From Cymbidium sinense (Eukaryota > Streptophyta > Magnoliopsida > Asparagales > Orchidaceae), in assembly GCA_021442155.1 (NCBI GenBank), contig CM038221.1, positions 46,137,648-46,201,647 on the forward strand: 64,000 nucleotides of DNA, written 5' to 3'. How positions within the stretch are numbered: position 1 is the stretch's first letter; each line of letters opens with the position of its first letter. A program made the translations under genes and the position numbers. The notes beneath the pieces are model-generated. The model was not told the origin of the DNA. It was given only the letters and a program-made list of their open reading frames with translations, and did not search any database. Shown here piece by piece: positions 12,720 to 24,239 of the stretch.

Positions 12720-12812
12720 TATTTTCTACACCAGGGGTGTATGGTACAAGACCTACTTAGGGCTACTTAAAGCCTTGCAACCTCGTGATGTCCAGACTAA
12801 TATACCACTTTT
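12720..12812 (-). repeat. ~95-bp LTR block, A 3' LTR (single copy)
   Basis: Reverse complement of the block found three times in S1: GGGTGTATGG, TAGGGCTACTTAAAGCC and TGTCCAGACTAATATACC. The small ORF at 12613-12843 spans it but is only partly matched in the 5' LTR. Confidence 0.7.
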
Positions 12813-15759
12813 CTTAAATACATGTGCATGTATAAAAAAGTGATGAATGGAAAAAGAATTATGCAAAAGTTTTTGTTCATTTGTTTTGATTGGTTATTCA
12901 ATTTACATGTGTAAATGTTAAAGTCTCTCTTAAAGGATAACATAGGAATGAATAGGAATGGATTTAAGCAAGTGTTGTGTTCTTTTCAAATGAACTATGC
13001 ATTTTGCAAATCCTATTCAAAACCATGTTAAAAGAGAAGAGAAGAAAAAGTCACATAATGCACATTTTATATTATACTCACATGCAAGCTTATAAGTAAT
13101 TATAAGTAACATATATTTCATTTGTAATATTTGATTTCTAAGTTTTGAAAATAATTTTATATTTAGTAGTTGTAATAGCCATTCATATTCTTACTTTAGC
13201 CAAAACATGTAAATTGACATAAAGGAAATATTTCATTTTAATTTGATTTTTTGAAAGACATGAATGCATGATTTTCATATGACATACACATTTATCATGC
13301 TAGGAAAGAAATAAAGTGATGTAAGCATGTAATTTCATTCAAATTAATTAGTTCCTAAAGATAATTCTATGGAATAAGATCATTTAAAGTGAATCAAATT
13401 GTTTAAAGAAATTGTTATTTTTGTTTTGAGTTTGATTTGAATTTAAGAAATGTGAAAACATTTGCTGGTCCTAACCCATCTCCCACATGTGTGTGTTGTT
13501 TTTGTTTAATTTTTAGAACTATTAGATTGATTTTAAGTTTTGCTTAGGTTAAGGTGTATATTAAGTCCATTAATTATCCCTTACCTACAACACTCTAACA
13601 TATTTAACCAAATAATTATGAGCGAATGTATGACATAAAATCACAAGGAATTTAAATTAGCAATGCACCTAAGAAAGAAAAGGGCCTAATGCATTTGGCT
13701 CACATTTAATGATTAATTAAGCTAAAGGGTTTAATTTAAGTACTTTCATAACCTTTCCCACACATATGGATTAGATATGATTTCCTTAAGCTACTTAGAT
13801 TATTGAACACCTAAGTATCCACCCAAGAAATGAATTATTTAATTGATTAAGTTTCTAGTTAATTTTTGATTTTGAGTTTGGTTAATCAAGCTATTTAATG
13901 AAATGATTAAATCATTAATCCATTTGTAATTTAAATAAGTTCTCATTCAAATGAAATAGACTTAGGGGAAAAGATTTGGAAAATGCATCCTAATCTCATT
14001 TCCTAAGTCTATTCACTATTCCAAGATGATTACCAAGATTAATTAATGATTTTATCATCATTTAATAGGGTAATTAATCATTTAATTGATTAAGGGAATG
14101 ATTAGGAGTGAATCAAGCAATTACCCTAATTAAACCATTAATAAATCCTAAGAAAATTAGGAGTGGTAGAAGTCATCCCACTAAATATACCTAAGAATTT
14201 TGGGATTAATCAATGGAATAATTAGGGAGTAATTAACATAATTACATTCCCAATAAAACCCAAATTGTATGAAATTTACTATTCAAAATCAATTAAACTT
14301 AATTTTTATAATATTTCCCTTTGAAATATCTTCAAAATGCATTTGAGTTTGTATTTTTTTATTTTTCTACATTTTTTTATGTAATTTTGAAATTTATGTG
14401 ATTATTAGATCATTAAATCCCTAATTATATGACTAATCTCATTGATGCCACGTGGATCGCTGATGAAGCGCATGCTTTCCACATGGCGCGATGAGATTTG
14501 TCACTTAAGTTGTCACATATTATGCCACATTAGCCAGTAATGCTACACAATTTTTCCCTAGACCGTCCGATCAAAGATCAGATAGTCAAGATTAAACTCG
14601 CGGTTCTAGTAGGATTAATCACGAGATCTCACATGTTTTTATCAGGATCGTCCATCTAAAACATGTGAGATGGATGGTCCATTATTCATCCCTGCACTCA
14701 CCTGTGAGAGACAGCAACCATCCATCCTTTAAGGCTTAATCCTAGCTCGATTGAGCTCAGATTGAGCTAGGATTGATCACACACCATCAACATACAAGGA
14801 GATGAAGATCTAATGGTGTAAATCACTTGGGATTACAATGCCCTTCAGAAAGGACCAAAGAAAAATCAATATAAGCTTGGTTTTGGATTGCACCTATCAC
14901 TGGCACTCCTAATTGTTGAGGTAGCTTCCTCAAGTGGAGATGAAGCCCTGTTGAAGGTTTGAGGGCTTGAGGTTGAGTAGATCTTTCAGTTGGACAAACT
15001 CCTCCACCTAGGATTGCGGCTTTGATCTAGACCCCTTTTCCCATGGCTTGATTACTTGGAATTTGATTTAGGTGAGCTCGATTAAGCCCTCTAATGGTGC
15101 TTATAGAAGGAATTTGGATTTGGTTGTGAATTGACTAAGTTGAAATTTCTTCCTACTTTCCCTATTTTTGGTTTGAAGAAAACGAGAATGGAGAAATGGG
15201 AAATGCTTGAGGAAGCTTGGAGAAACTTGGAGAAGCTTGCTCTGAGTTCCCTAGGCTCAATCGAGTGTGAATGATCTAGATTTAAGTGATATTAGGGGGA
15301 GTATATCTTCCCCCACAAGGATCGAATAGCCGAGAGGTGTTTTGCCATTTTAATCAAATTGATCCCATGGAGTGAGTTGGTTTGGCCATTTTCAGCTTCA
15401 CATGATTCAGTTTTGGTAGAGGAGTAGAGTGGTGAAGTTCCCATGTGCTCATTTGAGTGGAGGAGTGATTCCATGTGGAGAATTTCTAAGTGGAGGGTCG
15501 ATTTTGGCCTTGGGTTGGGTTTGGCTAACCCAAACCCATTGGGTCATGTGCACCACACTTATTAGTGACCATTTGGTCCACTAAGAGGGTTTCAAGTGGC
15601 CATGAAAAGGATATGACCAAATTCCAAGTGGAATTGGCCATAGGTTACCCCTTGACCTTGGGGTAAAATGGTCATTTGGCTTTGATTTTACTTTGAGAAG
15701 ATTTAGTGTAGTTTAAATTAGGTTGGTCCAAATTTCAAGGAATTTGGAGTTAATTTGAT

Positions 15760-16620
15760 GTCATTTGGCTCATGTTGATCCATTTAGGTCAAAATGGGTC
15801 AACTTGGGTCAACTTGACCAATTAGTCAAATTGGGTCAAACTAAGGGTTGGGTCAAATTCATATGACCATTTGAAATATTTTGGTATCATTGGTTTGATT
15901 CAATTTGATTTCTATTTTATTTTGGTTTATTTGAATTCATTTAGGTCAAATGGGTCAAGTTGACCAATTTGATCCATTTGACGTAATTGGGTTAGGTCAT
16001 GGGTTGGTTTAGGTTTCATTGGTCATTTGAAATATTTTGCAAGCTTTGGTTTCAATCAATTTTGGTTTAGTTTGATTTTGACTTGATTTGACCTTTTAGG
16101 TCAAGTTGGGTTCATGGTCAATCGGGCTAGGTTGGGTCTAGTTGGCCAATTGAGGCTTTGGTCAAGTTCAACAAGTGATGTAGAATGAACCTGACCCATT
16201 GGTTTCAATCAATTTAGCTTAGATCAAGATTTGACATGTTTTGACTTTTTAGGTCAAGTTGGGTCAAGTTGGGTGAAGTGGCCAATTGGGTCAGGTTAGG
16301 CTCAAATGATGACTTGGTCAAGTTCTAACATTGATCATGAATTTGTTTTGATCAATAATTTCAATCAATTTTATCTATGGTGGATTTTGGCTAGTTTAGG
16401 TTTCATTTTGGCTAAGTGTTGACTTGGTCAACCCTTAGGTTTGACTTGGTTTGACCCAGTTTGAGTGATTGATCATTTATGATGATTGTTGCTCACAATG
16501 TGAGGCTTAGATGGGCTTAGTTCAATCCAATTCGGGTAGGATTAGAATTTGGCTCAAAAAGGTACTTTAGCTCACTTTATGTCAAGTGAGCCTAAGTGGG
16601 TCAATTGACTTGATCAAGAC
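15760..16620. repeat. ~130-bp GGTCAA repeat block, A 3' LTR
   Basis: About five degenerate units (starting near 15770, 15945, 16080, 16230 and 16370). Each has the order CATTTAGGTCAA, GGGTCAAGTTG, GACCAATTGG and a GTTTCAATCAATTTxG end. The corresponding block in the 5' LTR is 45770-46620. Confidence 0.75.
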
Positions 16621-16744
16621 TTGAATCAAGTTTGATTAAACTCATATATGGACTTATGATTGAAATATAAATCCATTTGCAAGTGATTTGAAGCCAAATG
16701 GGTTTTGATTCATTTGCCAATTTCAAGTTCAAAGGGTGAACATG

Positions 16745-17110
16745 AGTTTGATTTGGGTTTGATTTTTGAAGTTAGTTTTGGTTTGGTGATTGATGTTTAT
16801 GTTTATATTTGGTTTCATGATTGAAGGATTGATTGAATGATGAAGAAAAATCAAGGGTTTGGCTTGATTTTGAGTTTGATTTGAACAAGTTCAAGAATTT
16901 GACTTGAAAGGCTTAGGTTGAATTTTGATTAGATTTGGGTTTGAGTTTTGAATTTAGTTTTGACTTGATGATTGAAGTTTGTGTTTATATTTGGTTTCAT
17001 GATTGAAGGATTGATTGAATCATGAAGAAAAATCAAGGGTTTGGCTTGATTTGAGTTTGTTTTGAGCAAGTTCAAAAATTTGATTTGAAAGGCTTAGGTT
17101 GGATTTTGGT
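16745..17110. repeat. ~180-bp tandem duplication in A 3' LTR
   Basis: Two direct copies carry TTTATATTTGGTTTCATGAT, then TGAAGGATTGATTGAAT, then GAAGAAAAATCAAGGGTTTG and GCAAGTTCAAxAATTTGA. The same duplication is in the A 5' LTR (46745-47105). S1, S2 and B show only one recognisable copy, so it marks A's subfamily. Confidence 0.75.
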
Positions 17111-17379
17111 TGAATTTGGATTTGAGTTTTGAATTGATTTTGGGTATTTGAATTCATATTTTATTTATATTTGTTAATATAAATGAGAATATAAATGGGT
17201 TATGGGAAAATATTTTGAATTTGATTTGATTTGAATTTGATTTAGGCTAAGTCCATAAGATGGAATCAAAGTGACTTAGGAAGGAGTTTTAGAATTTGGA
17301 ATTCAATGATGGATTTTAATCACGGGTTTCAATCATTTGGAATTAATGCATGATTTGAGGAAATCCATTGGAATTGATT

Positions 17380-17640
17380 TAAAGTTTGAGAATATCAATT
17401 AAGTTAGAATTGATTTGAGTTTTGAATTTGGAATTGAAGTTGATTTGAAATTGGAGTTGATTTGGATTTGAGAAATTAATTGTGTTGGAGTTGATTTGAG
17501 TTTGATTTGAAACTGAAATTGATTTGAGTTTGAAGTTGGTTTGAATTTTGAGTTGATCAAATAAGTTGGAATTGATTTGGGTTTGATTTGGAGTTGAAGT
17601 TGATTTGTGTTTAAAGTTGGTTTGAATTTGGAGTTTTGAA
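17380..17640. repeat. GATTTGAGTTTGA minisatellite, A 3' LTR
   Basis: Imperfect tandem units of about 60-70 bp built from TTGGAATTGATTTGAG, TTTGAATTTGGAGTTGA and GAAGTTGGTTTGAA. Counterpart at 47395-47640. Confidence 0.65.
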
Positions 17641-17876
17641 ATTTAACTTGAGGAAGGAAGTGAGGATTTGGTTCAAGCTATAGGGTAGTCAAGTTTTCTT
17701 AATGCCCCTAAGGCATGACCTATTCCTATAGTTAACTCTTCTAAGTCTTTAGGGTTTGGTTGAGTGTTCACCTAATCACTAGAACTATCTTAAGACTAAG
17801 GAACTCTTAGTGTCTAAGAGGTGTCCTATGTCTAAGATGGAGGGGTTGAGAGCTCATTCTAAAAATGAGGTCAACA

Positions 17877-17895
17877 AAGGGCGCCCAATAGATAT
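17877..17895 (-). other. Polypurine-tract region of element A
   Basis: In transcription direction the sequence just before the 3' LTR is CTATTGGGCGCCCTT. The equivalent site in B (53447-53460) reads CTATTGGGGGTCCTTT, a better G-rich primer for plus-strand synthesis. The A copy appears mutated (GGGGG to GGGCG). Position supports the role; the tract is short and assigned by location. Confidence 0.5.
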
Positions 17896-20620
17896 GGTGT
17901 GACTGACAAGGCACACCACACGTATTGGTGTTGACTGAAATAATCAACAACACCGAATGATCACAAGCACTAATAGAAATGATCTACTCCTAACCCAAGG
18001 TGTAGAAGGAATCAAGAGCTTAGTACAATGTGACTCTACTCATGTCAAAGACATAAGAGAGTGAAGGATGAACCCACTAGGGATAGAGTATGTGAACCTC
18101 CACTAAAAGAAAAGGTTCAAGTCATCCACAAGGGGATGAGAGGTTTGATTTGATTTGAGTCTCACTGGTGAGAAATTGATTTGGTTTGTTTGATTGTTTA
18201 GTGGTTTTTTTATTTCGACTCCACTGAGAATAGAAAAGTGAACTCTCTATTGAGGGAGCAAGTTCAAGTCATCCACTAGGGAGGAGAGGTTATGAAATTT
18301 ACTAAGGGATTGGAATTTGAGATCCGCTGGAGGAACTAGAAAGATTTGCATCTCACTGAAAAGTAGATCAATTGATTAATTTGATCATTTAGTTATTTGA
18401 TTTGACTCTATTGAGGGAGATTGATTGGATTTGTTTTTGTTTGTTTAGACTCCACTGAGGGAGAAGGGTTGAGTTTGTTTGAAATTTTAATTTTTGTATT
18501 TTGAGATGGACCCTGTTGGTTTGCAATGGATCGCAATGAGTAGGGGCCATGCAAGCCTAGGCCTAGCTCAGATTTGCCAATCCAAAGGGGTAGTCTACCA
18601 AACACATAGTAGAGCTAGCCAACCAATGGGATGGCCTTTCGGTGTGCAGTAGTTGTACTTAGGAAGAAGGCGTAGTAGACTTACATCCTCCAAAGTAGGG
18701 ATCAGTTGTTGGTGTGATCCATTGGCGAGGCAACAGATTGAACCCAACATAAGGCTGATTATTGAGTGAGTGCCGTTGGGGGACTTAAATCAGCTCAAAG
18801 ATAGTCAAGATTAACTTAATTTTTTAATTGTTATTTTTGATGAATTTCATCAGTTTGCGATGGATTACACTAAGTAAGGGCCATGGGCCTTGGTCTAACA
18901 CAAATTTACTAATCCAAAGGGGTAGTCTACCAACCACACAGTCGAACAACCAAGAGGGTGCCTTTCAGTTTGCAATGGTCAAGTTTAAGAAGAAAGCACG
19001 GGGACTCACATCTTCCAAAATAAGGAACAACTAGGGTGATAAGTTGCTTGCGTAATAAATCAAACCCGACCTAGGACTGACTATTAAGTGAATGCCACCG
19101 GGGGGCTTAAATCAGCTTAAAGATAGTCTTGATTAATTTTATTTTTTTGATTATTTTTTTGATGGATTCTGTTGGTTTGTGAAGGATCACACTGAGAAGG
19201 AGCTTATATCTGCCTAGACCTATCTTAGATTTACTGAACCAAAGAGAGTAGCTTCCTGACCGAGGGGGGAACTATCTAACCAAAGGAGTGCCTTTTGATT
19301 TACAATGATTAATTCAGGAAGAATGCACGGGGACTCACATCTTTCACTATAAAAGACCATTGGGGTGATCGGTTGCTTTGAGCAACAAATCAAACCCGAC
19401 CTAGGGCTGCCCGTCGATTTGTGAGAGTCATGCTAGAAAGAATGCGTAGTAGGCTTACATCTTCCAAAGCGGAATGGTTGTCGGGGTAACCTACTTGTAG
19501 CAAAATAGATTGAACCTGACCTAAGGGCGACTACGGAGAGAGTGCTGACTCAGGGACATATCTCAACTCAGGTAGTCCGACAATTACTATAGGGAGTTCT
19601 ACTGACACAACCCTAAAGATAGGATGCCTGCTTAGGAAAAGGGGCCCTTTCGGGGCTTGAATTCCTAATCCACAAGTGAATATTTAATTTGTTTATTTAA
19701 TTTATTTATTGTGAACCCTGTTAGTTTATGAAGGATCAAACTGAGAAAGAGCTTATATTAGCTTAGACCTATCTCAGATTTACTGAACTAAGGGAGGATC
19801 TATGCATTTGCTGAAAAAATTCTCCAACCATAGGGGTGGCTACTAGGAAAGGGGGACAATCAAATCCAAAAGTAAAAAGGGTAATGTCTAAATGGGTTCA
19901 CAAAGGACATGATCTAAATAGAATGCCCACGGGGAGAAGGGTTGCTAAGGGATTGATCCAAAACACTGGAGAAGATAATATGCATAAGTATTCAGTGGCC
20001 AACTCAAGAAGAAAATGCAGGGACTCACATCTGCCAATAGTGGTGTATCCACAGGGTGAGTCGCTGTCAGCATAAAAATTATCCACCAACCTAAGGTGCC
20101 CATCGGTTTGCAATAATCAGCCTAGGAAGAAAGCACGGAGACTCACATCTTCTTATAGCTGAACTGATTGCTGGGATAGTCTATCTTTGGCTAGACAGGT
20201 GCCATCTGACCTAAGAAAACTACTGAGTGAATGCCACTAGGGGACTTATTTCAACTCAAAAGTATTCAAGAGGAAAGGAGCCTCTAGGGGACTTACCTAA
20301 GCCTCAAATATACTCGACCTAGTCAGTGCATGATGGTTAGTTCAAGTAGAAAGTGAGGGGACTCACATCTTCTTAAATAAAATCAACATGAGGTAGCTTA
20401 CCGACTAGGCAGTGAAGTCTACCAAACTAACAAGGTACTCATTGGTTTGCAATGATCAAGTCAAGAAGAAAGCACGGGTACTCACATCCTCTAGACAAGT
20501 GACCACTGGGGTGACAGACTAGCGAGGTCGTATATCAACCTGACCTAGAGCAGGTAATGAGTGAGTGCCATAGGGGCTTACTCCCACATCAAAGTAGTTC
20601 AACATAAAAGATTTGTGTTT
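17877..20620 (-). repeat. Element A 3' untranslated region with diverged repeats
   Basis: Between integrase and 3' LTR lie about 3 kb without a conserved coding frame. A phrase like AGGAAGAAxGCGTAGTAGAC followed by TTACATCTTCC recurs near 18664, 18991, 19319, 19437, 20010, 20117, 20353 and 20469. It alternates with 'GGACCCTGTTGGTTTGCxATGG' and 'TACTGAGTGAGTGCC' phrases, giving units of about 110 and 325 bp. Nearer the LTR (18040-18480) another short repeat 'CTCCACTGAGGGAGAAGG' occurs. Repeat-rich 3' regions are known in Tat/Ogre-type elements. Element B has six of the first motif instead of eight. Confidence 0.7.
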
Positions 20621-20639
20621 GTTTTTGTGCTTGTGTTAA

Positions 20640-20925
20640 AGAGAATATGATGCCTCTTGGGTTATCTCATACCTACCCTAAACATGCTTGGGGAATTTGA
20701 TGGAATGGTTCCATGAATGGCAACTGGGATTCCCACCAAGAAAGGATGCTGCTTGGGTTCTCTCACACCTAACTTAGTTGTGCTAATCAAAATAGAATGT
20801 CTCTTGGATTTTCTCACACTTATTCTCGTAGCGCTGAGAAATGTGCTTGATTATGTTCATGTTGTGAGAGAGGGATAGGATGCCTCTTGGGTTCTCTTAC
20901 TCCTATCTTAAACACATAATAGCAG
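20640..20925 (-). repeat. Short tandem array 'GATGCCTCTTGGGTT' in A
   Basis: Four copies (around 20649, 20746, 20797 and 20879) of GATGCCTCTTGGGTTxTCTC followed by ACACCTAxCxTAAxCA. Element B has only one counterpart at 55726-55775, so the array expanded in A's lineage or contracted in B's. Confidence 0.7.
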
Positions 20926-21039
20926 ATTTGAAAGAGATGCAAACAATGCTTCGAAAGAAGAGAAGATTTTGATGAATTGCAATTAATTTTTGTTCTTTTA
21001 TTGATGATTGTTTTCAAACATATTTTTTTTTTCAAACCC

Positions 21040-22290
21040 ATTATAGGATCCCTCCTCTCTCTATGACAAAAGGGCCTTTCCAAGTGGGTTCAAACTTTCC
21101 TCCCATCTTTCGACGGGCAATAATTGGTCTTCTTTGGACTAATACAAGTTCTCCTACTTAAAAAGTCCTATGATGGACTAGCTTGTTGTGAGCTTGAAAC
21201 ATTTTGGGCTTGTACAACTTAAGGTTCTGGCACGCATGTAGGCATCTCTCCTCTAAACTTTTAGGCTCTTCTAATTGTAACTTTGCATTTAGTTCTGTAG
21301 TGATCTTGCTACCCAATGCTATCCTTAGTGATAAGAATTGAACTTTTAAGGGTAGAAAGACTTTGGACCCATACACTAAGAAAAATAAGGTAGATTGAGT
21401 TGGAGTTCTGTATGTGGTGCAGTATGCACACAAGGCTTCAACCAATTGCTCATGCCTCTATCATTTATTATCGTCAAGTGTCATCTTTAGTATTTGGATA
21501 AGAGTTTTGTTGAATGCTTCTACTAAGCCATTTGCTCTTGGGTAGTAGATGGTGGAGTATATCCAATATATACCATGTCTTCTAGCGAAGTTGTTGATCT
21601 TGGTGTTTTTGAATGTAGTACCATTATCAGATATAATTCATCGAGACACCCCAAACCTATATACGATATGGTTCCTAAAAACTGAAGCACATGCTGAACT
21701 GTGACCTCTCAGAGTGAGATTACCTCCACCTACTTGGAAATATAATCGGTGGTAGCTAGAATGAACCAATGACCTTTGGAAGAAGAAGGATCGATAGAAT
21801 CCACAATGTCGGTACCCCAACACTCAAATGGCCATGAGACCAATGTAGGATGTAAAATATTGGGTGATTGATATAGTATTACACTGTGTGCCTGACACTG
21901 ATGGTATCTTCTAGATACATCCATGCAATCTGTAATCATCGAAGGCCAGTAATATCCTAGTATCTTAATCTGTGCTTTCATCCTCGGACCAGATTGATGC
22001 GCTCTACATAGACCTGAGTGTACTTCGGTCATGATTCTACAAGCTTAGTGTTTTTTCAAATAGCGTAACCACATTTGATCGAAAGACCGTCGGTATAAGT
22101 TGACATCCACGAGAGCATAGGAGAAAGATCTCTATTTCATATGATGGGCTTGTGATTTCTCTTGAGGTAGTTTGTCAGTGTTCAAGTAATCTATGAATGG
22201 TTGCCTCCAATCCAGCTCATTGTCCTTGATGGCAATGATAACCTCCCCGTCAAGAGAAAATCTGAGGAGTTCAGCATCAATAAGGGATCA
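21040..22290 (-). pseudogene. pol: Element A integrase (broken)
   Basis: Integrase inserts the cDNA into host DNA. An open frame at 21730-22032 holds the zinc-binding region (H5, H12, C46) and the start of the catalytic core, WGTD (D75) and TTDY. Where the family usually has a second paired cysteine three residues before C46 there is Y43, so the HHCC finger looks damaged. The second acidic residue is readable as SDNGTTF near 21635 and the glutamate as GLVEAFNK near 21530, in different frames. The C-terminal part (21158-21445) has the LVYGxK and LEERxLxA signatures, and FEPTWKGPF ends the domain near 21060. No chromodomain seen. Frameshifts and stops make it nonfunctional. Confidence 0.85.
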
Positions 22291-22299
22291 GACTAGTCT

Positions 22300-22790
22300 A
22301 TTTTGGACTCTTATTGGAATGGACTTATCTTCCAAACATGCCAATTCATTGGCAAGTTTGGCCAAAGCATATGCTATTGCGTTCTTTGCTTGGGGAACAT
22401 TGTAGATGGTGACTTCAGGGATTTGGGCCAACAACTTTATGGTATACTTGTGAAAATGATGAAGCTTAGGTTTGAGAACCTTATAGGACCCGACAATCTA
22501 GTTGATGACCAATTCAGAATCCCAGTAGATGTTGATGCTCTTGACACATACTATAATGGCTAACTCCAGATTGGCAATCAAATTCTCATACTCAACTTCG
22601 TTATTAGTGCAGGGATTGGAGAGATAGTATAATAATCTTATTACATAATGGTCTGGAGTTAAGAAGACTATTCCTACCCCTAACTTTCCTAGAAGAGTAG
22701 ATCATGGTTCTTATTCTTTATGAAAGGAAGCCACACCATCAAAATACATCTTCCATCGGCGGTTGTCAACCTCCCCTAAGTTCATGATTT
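22300..22790 (-). pseudogene. pol: Element A second RNase H (Tat-type) remnant
   Basis: Reading the minus strand, WKMYFDGVAS near 22755 supplies the first catalytic aspartate. CTNNEVEYENLIANLELA near 22600 supplies the glutamate, and NIYWDSELVIN near 22520 supplies another aspartate. The family usually has an intact glutamine codon after VIN; here it is TAG. A second RNase H after the gypsy RNase H is the hallmark of the Tat lineage and is key evidence for classification. Element B carries the same domain more intact at 57274-57770. Stops between the motifs make this copy defective. Confidence 0.82.
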
Positions 22791-23330
22791 ATTCAATAGG
22801 GAGATCACCACTAAGCGGGGAATCAGTAGGAAGTGGGTGTGTTGCTAAGAAATCTGTTAGTGCTTGTCCTTTCACTGCACAGTGGGGTATGAATGTGATA
22901 TCAAATTGCGAGAGGATCATGGACCAATGTGTTAAATGTCTGAATAGCATTGGCCGTGTCATGAGATACTGCAATGGATTGGTTCCAGAAATCAAGTTCA
23001 CTTTATCAGAAAGCATATAGTGCCATAGCTTTTGGGATGTAAAGATCAAAGCTAGGCAATGTTTCTTAATAGTGGGTAGTTCTCTTCAGCAGAGATCAGA
23101 TGATGGCTGAGGTAGTAGAGAGCACTCTCCTTTCCTTCATCATTGGCTTGGGCCAACAAAGCAACAAGGTTGTTGTCCAATGCAGCAGTGTAGAGGATGA
23201 GTGGCTTGTTGGGATGGGGCCTGCTAGAACCGACGGCTTCACCAAATACTGCTTGATATCTTTGAAGGCATGCTGGCACTTGTCATCCCACTTAAACTTG
23301 ACATTCTTTTTGACAAGTGTGAAAAATGGC
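22790..23330 (-). pseudogene. pol: Element A gypsy-type RNase H
   Basis: Two minus frames cover it: 23052-23279 (LILYTAALDNNLVALLAQ, SALYYLSHHL, AEENYPLL) and 22789-23049 (KLWHYMLSDKVNLISGTNPL, LSQFDITFIPHC, KGQALTDFLA). This is the usual order of the RNase H that degrades the RNA template after reverse transcription. A frame break near 23050 separates the halves. It follows directly on the RT thumb region and precedes the second RNase H. Confidence 0.85.
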
Positions 23331-24215
23331 TTGCACCTCCCTAATAGGTTGGAGATAAAACATCTTAAATAAGCCAACCGTCCTTGGAAAGATCTGAGTT
23401 GAGTTAAACTTTTAGGAGGTGGCATTTCTAAGATAGCTTTGATCTTTTTTAGATCTATTTCTGTGTGTGGACAACAAACCCAAGGAATTTCCAAGCTACT
23501 TCAAATGCACACTTTAGGGATTCATTTTAAGGTTATTATATTATCATTAATCATTCAAAACTACTCAAGCGGTGGTCTTCCTTTTCTTTGCTCTTGTCTA
23601 CTAGATCATCAACATAGCATTCAACCTGAAGATGAATGAGTTCATTGAAGATCTGATTCATGGCCCTTTGGAATGTAGCACCAACATTTTTAAGGCTGAA
23701 AGGCATGACCTTATAAAAATAGATTTTGATCAGGGTTCAAAAAGTAGTATTTCTTTCATCCTCAGGGGCCATCTTGATTTGGTTGTAGCCAGATGACCCA
23801 TCCATGAAGGAGAAAATGGCATGAGATGAGGCGATGTCCACCATTAATTCTGGTATAGGAAGAGGGAACTCATCCTTAAGATATGCCTTATTTAAGTCCT
23901 TGAAATTGATGCATATGTAAATCTGGACATTCTTCTTCTTAATTGGTATAACATGGATAACCAGGTAGATTATTTTTCTTCAGCATTGATCAATTTCTTG
24001 ATTTTAGAAATTACCTATTGTTTAATTTCTAATCGCATGAGCCTAGGAGCTTGCTTGATAGGGTTAGCATTAGGGTCTATTTCTAGTTTATGGACTACTA
24101 TGTTAGGAGATAACTTGAGCATCTCTTCATAGCTCCATGGAAAGAAGTCCTTAAACTCAGTCAGTAGCCTAACTAAGTCATTAGTTTCTTCTTCATTCAA
24201 CAATGAACTGATGTA
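23330..24215 (-). pseudogene. pol: Element A reverse transcriptase
   Basis: The N-terminal signature is in the frame 24015-24203 (LLTEFKDFFPWSY, VVHKLEIDPNANPIKQAPR). The first catalytic aspartate lies in FMDGSSGYNQIKMAP (23763-23810). The YVDD box is intact at 23605-23616. The thumb region is in the frame 23096-23494 (SLTQLRSFQGRLAYLRCFI). The order and spacing fit a Ty3/gypsy RT, which copies element RNA into DNA. At least two frame changes separate the motifs, so no full enzyme can be made. Confidence 0.9.
23605..23616 (-). other. RT catalytic YVDD box, element A
   Basis: Minus-strand codons TAT GTT GAT GAT. This is the polymerase active-site motif, unchanged despite decay around it. Confidence 0.9.
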
Positions 24216-24239
24216 TGTCGAGCGTGGATTTTCTTCTGT

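Larger units (their letters stand above)
9909..17876 (-). mobile_element. Element A 3' LTR (7968 bp)
   Basis: In + strand direction it begins TATGGTGAAAATTT and ends TGAGGTCAACA; in transcription direction it is TGTTGACC...CACCATA. The final CA has become TA, whereas the 5' LTR keeps CACCACA. Compared by eye, its first and last ~150 bases differ from the 5' LTR at roughly one base in ten, so the insertion is not recent. It contains a GGTCAA block, a duplicated ~180-bp module (16745-17110) and a 'GATTTGAGTTTGA' minisatellite (17380-17640). No ORF in it encodes a recognisable domain. Confidence 0.92.

Noticed and set aside
19898..20113. 71-codon minus ORF in the A 3' region with a 72-codon counterpart in B (54930-55148)
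   Set aside because: Both lie in homologous DNA, but peptide similarity is weak and patchy and both sit inside the diverged repeats; probably chance frames. A dN/dS test over many copies would be decisive.
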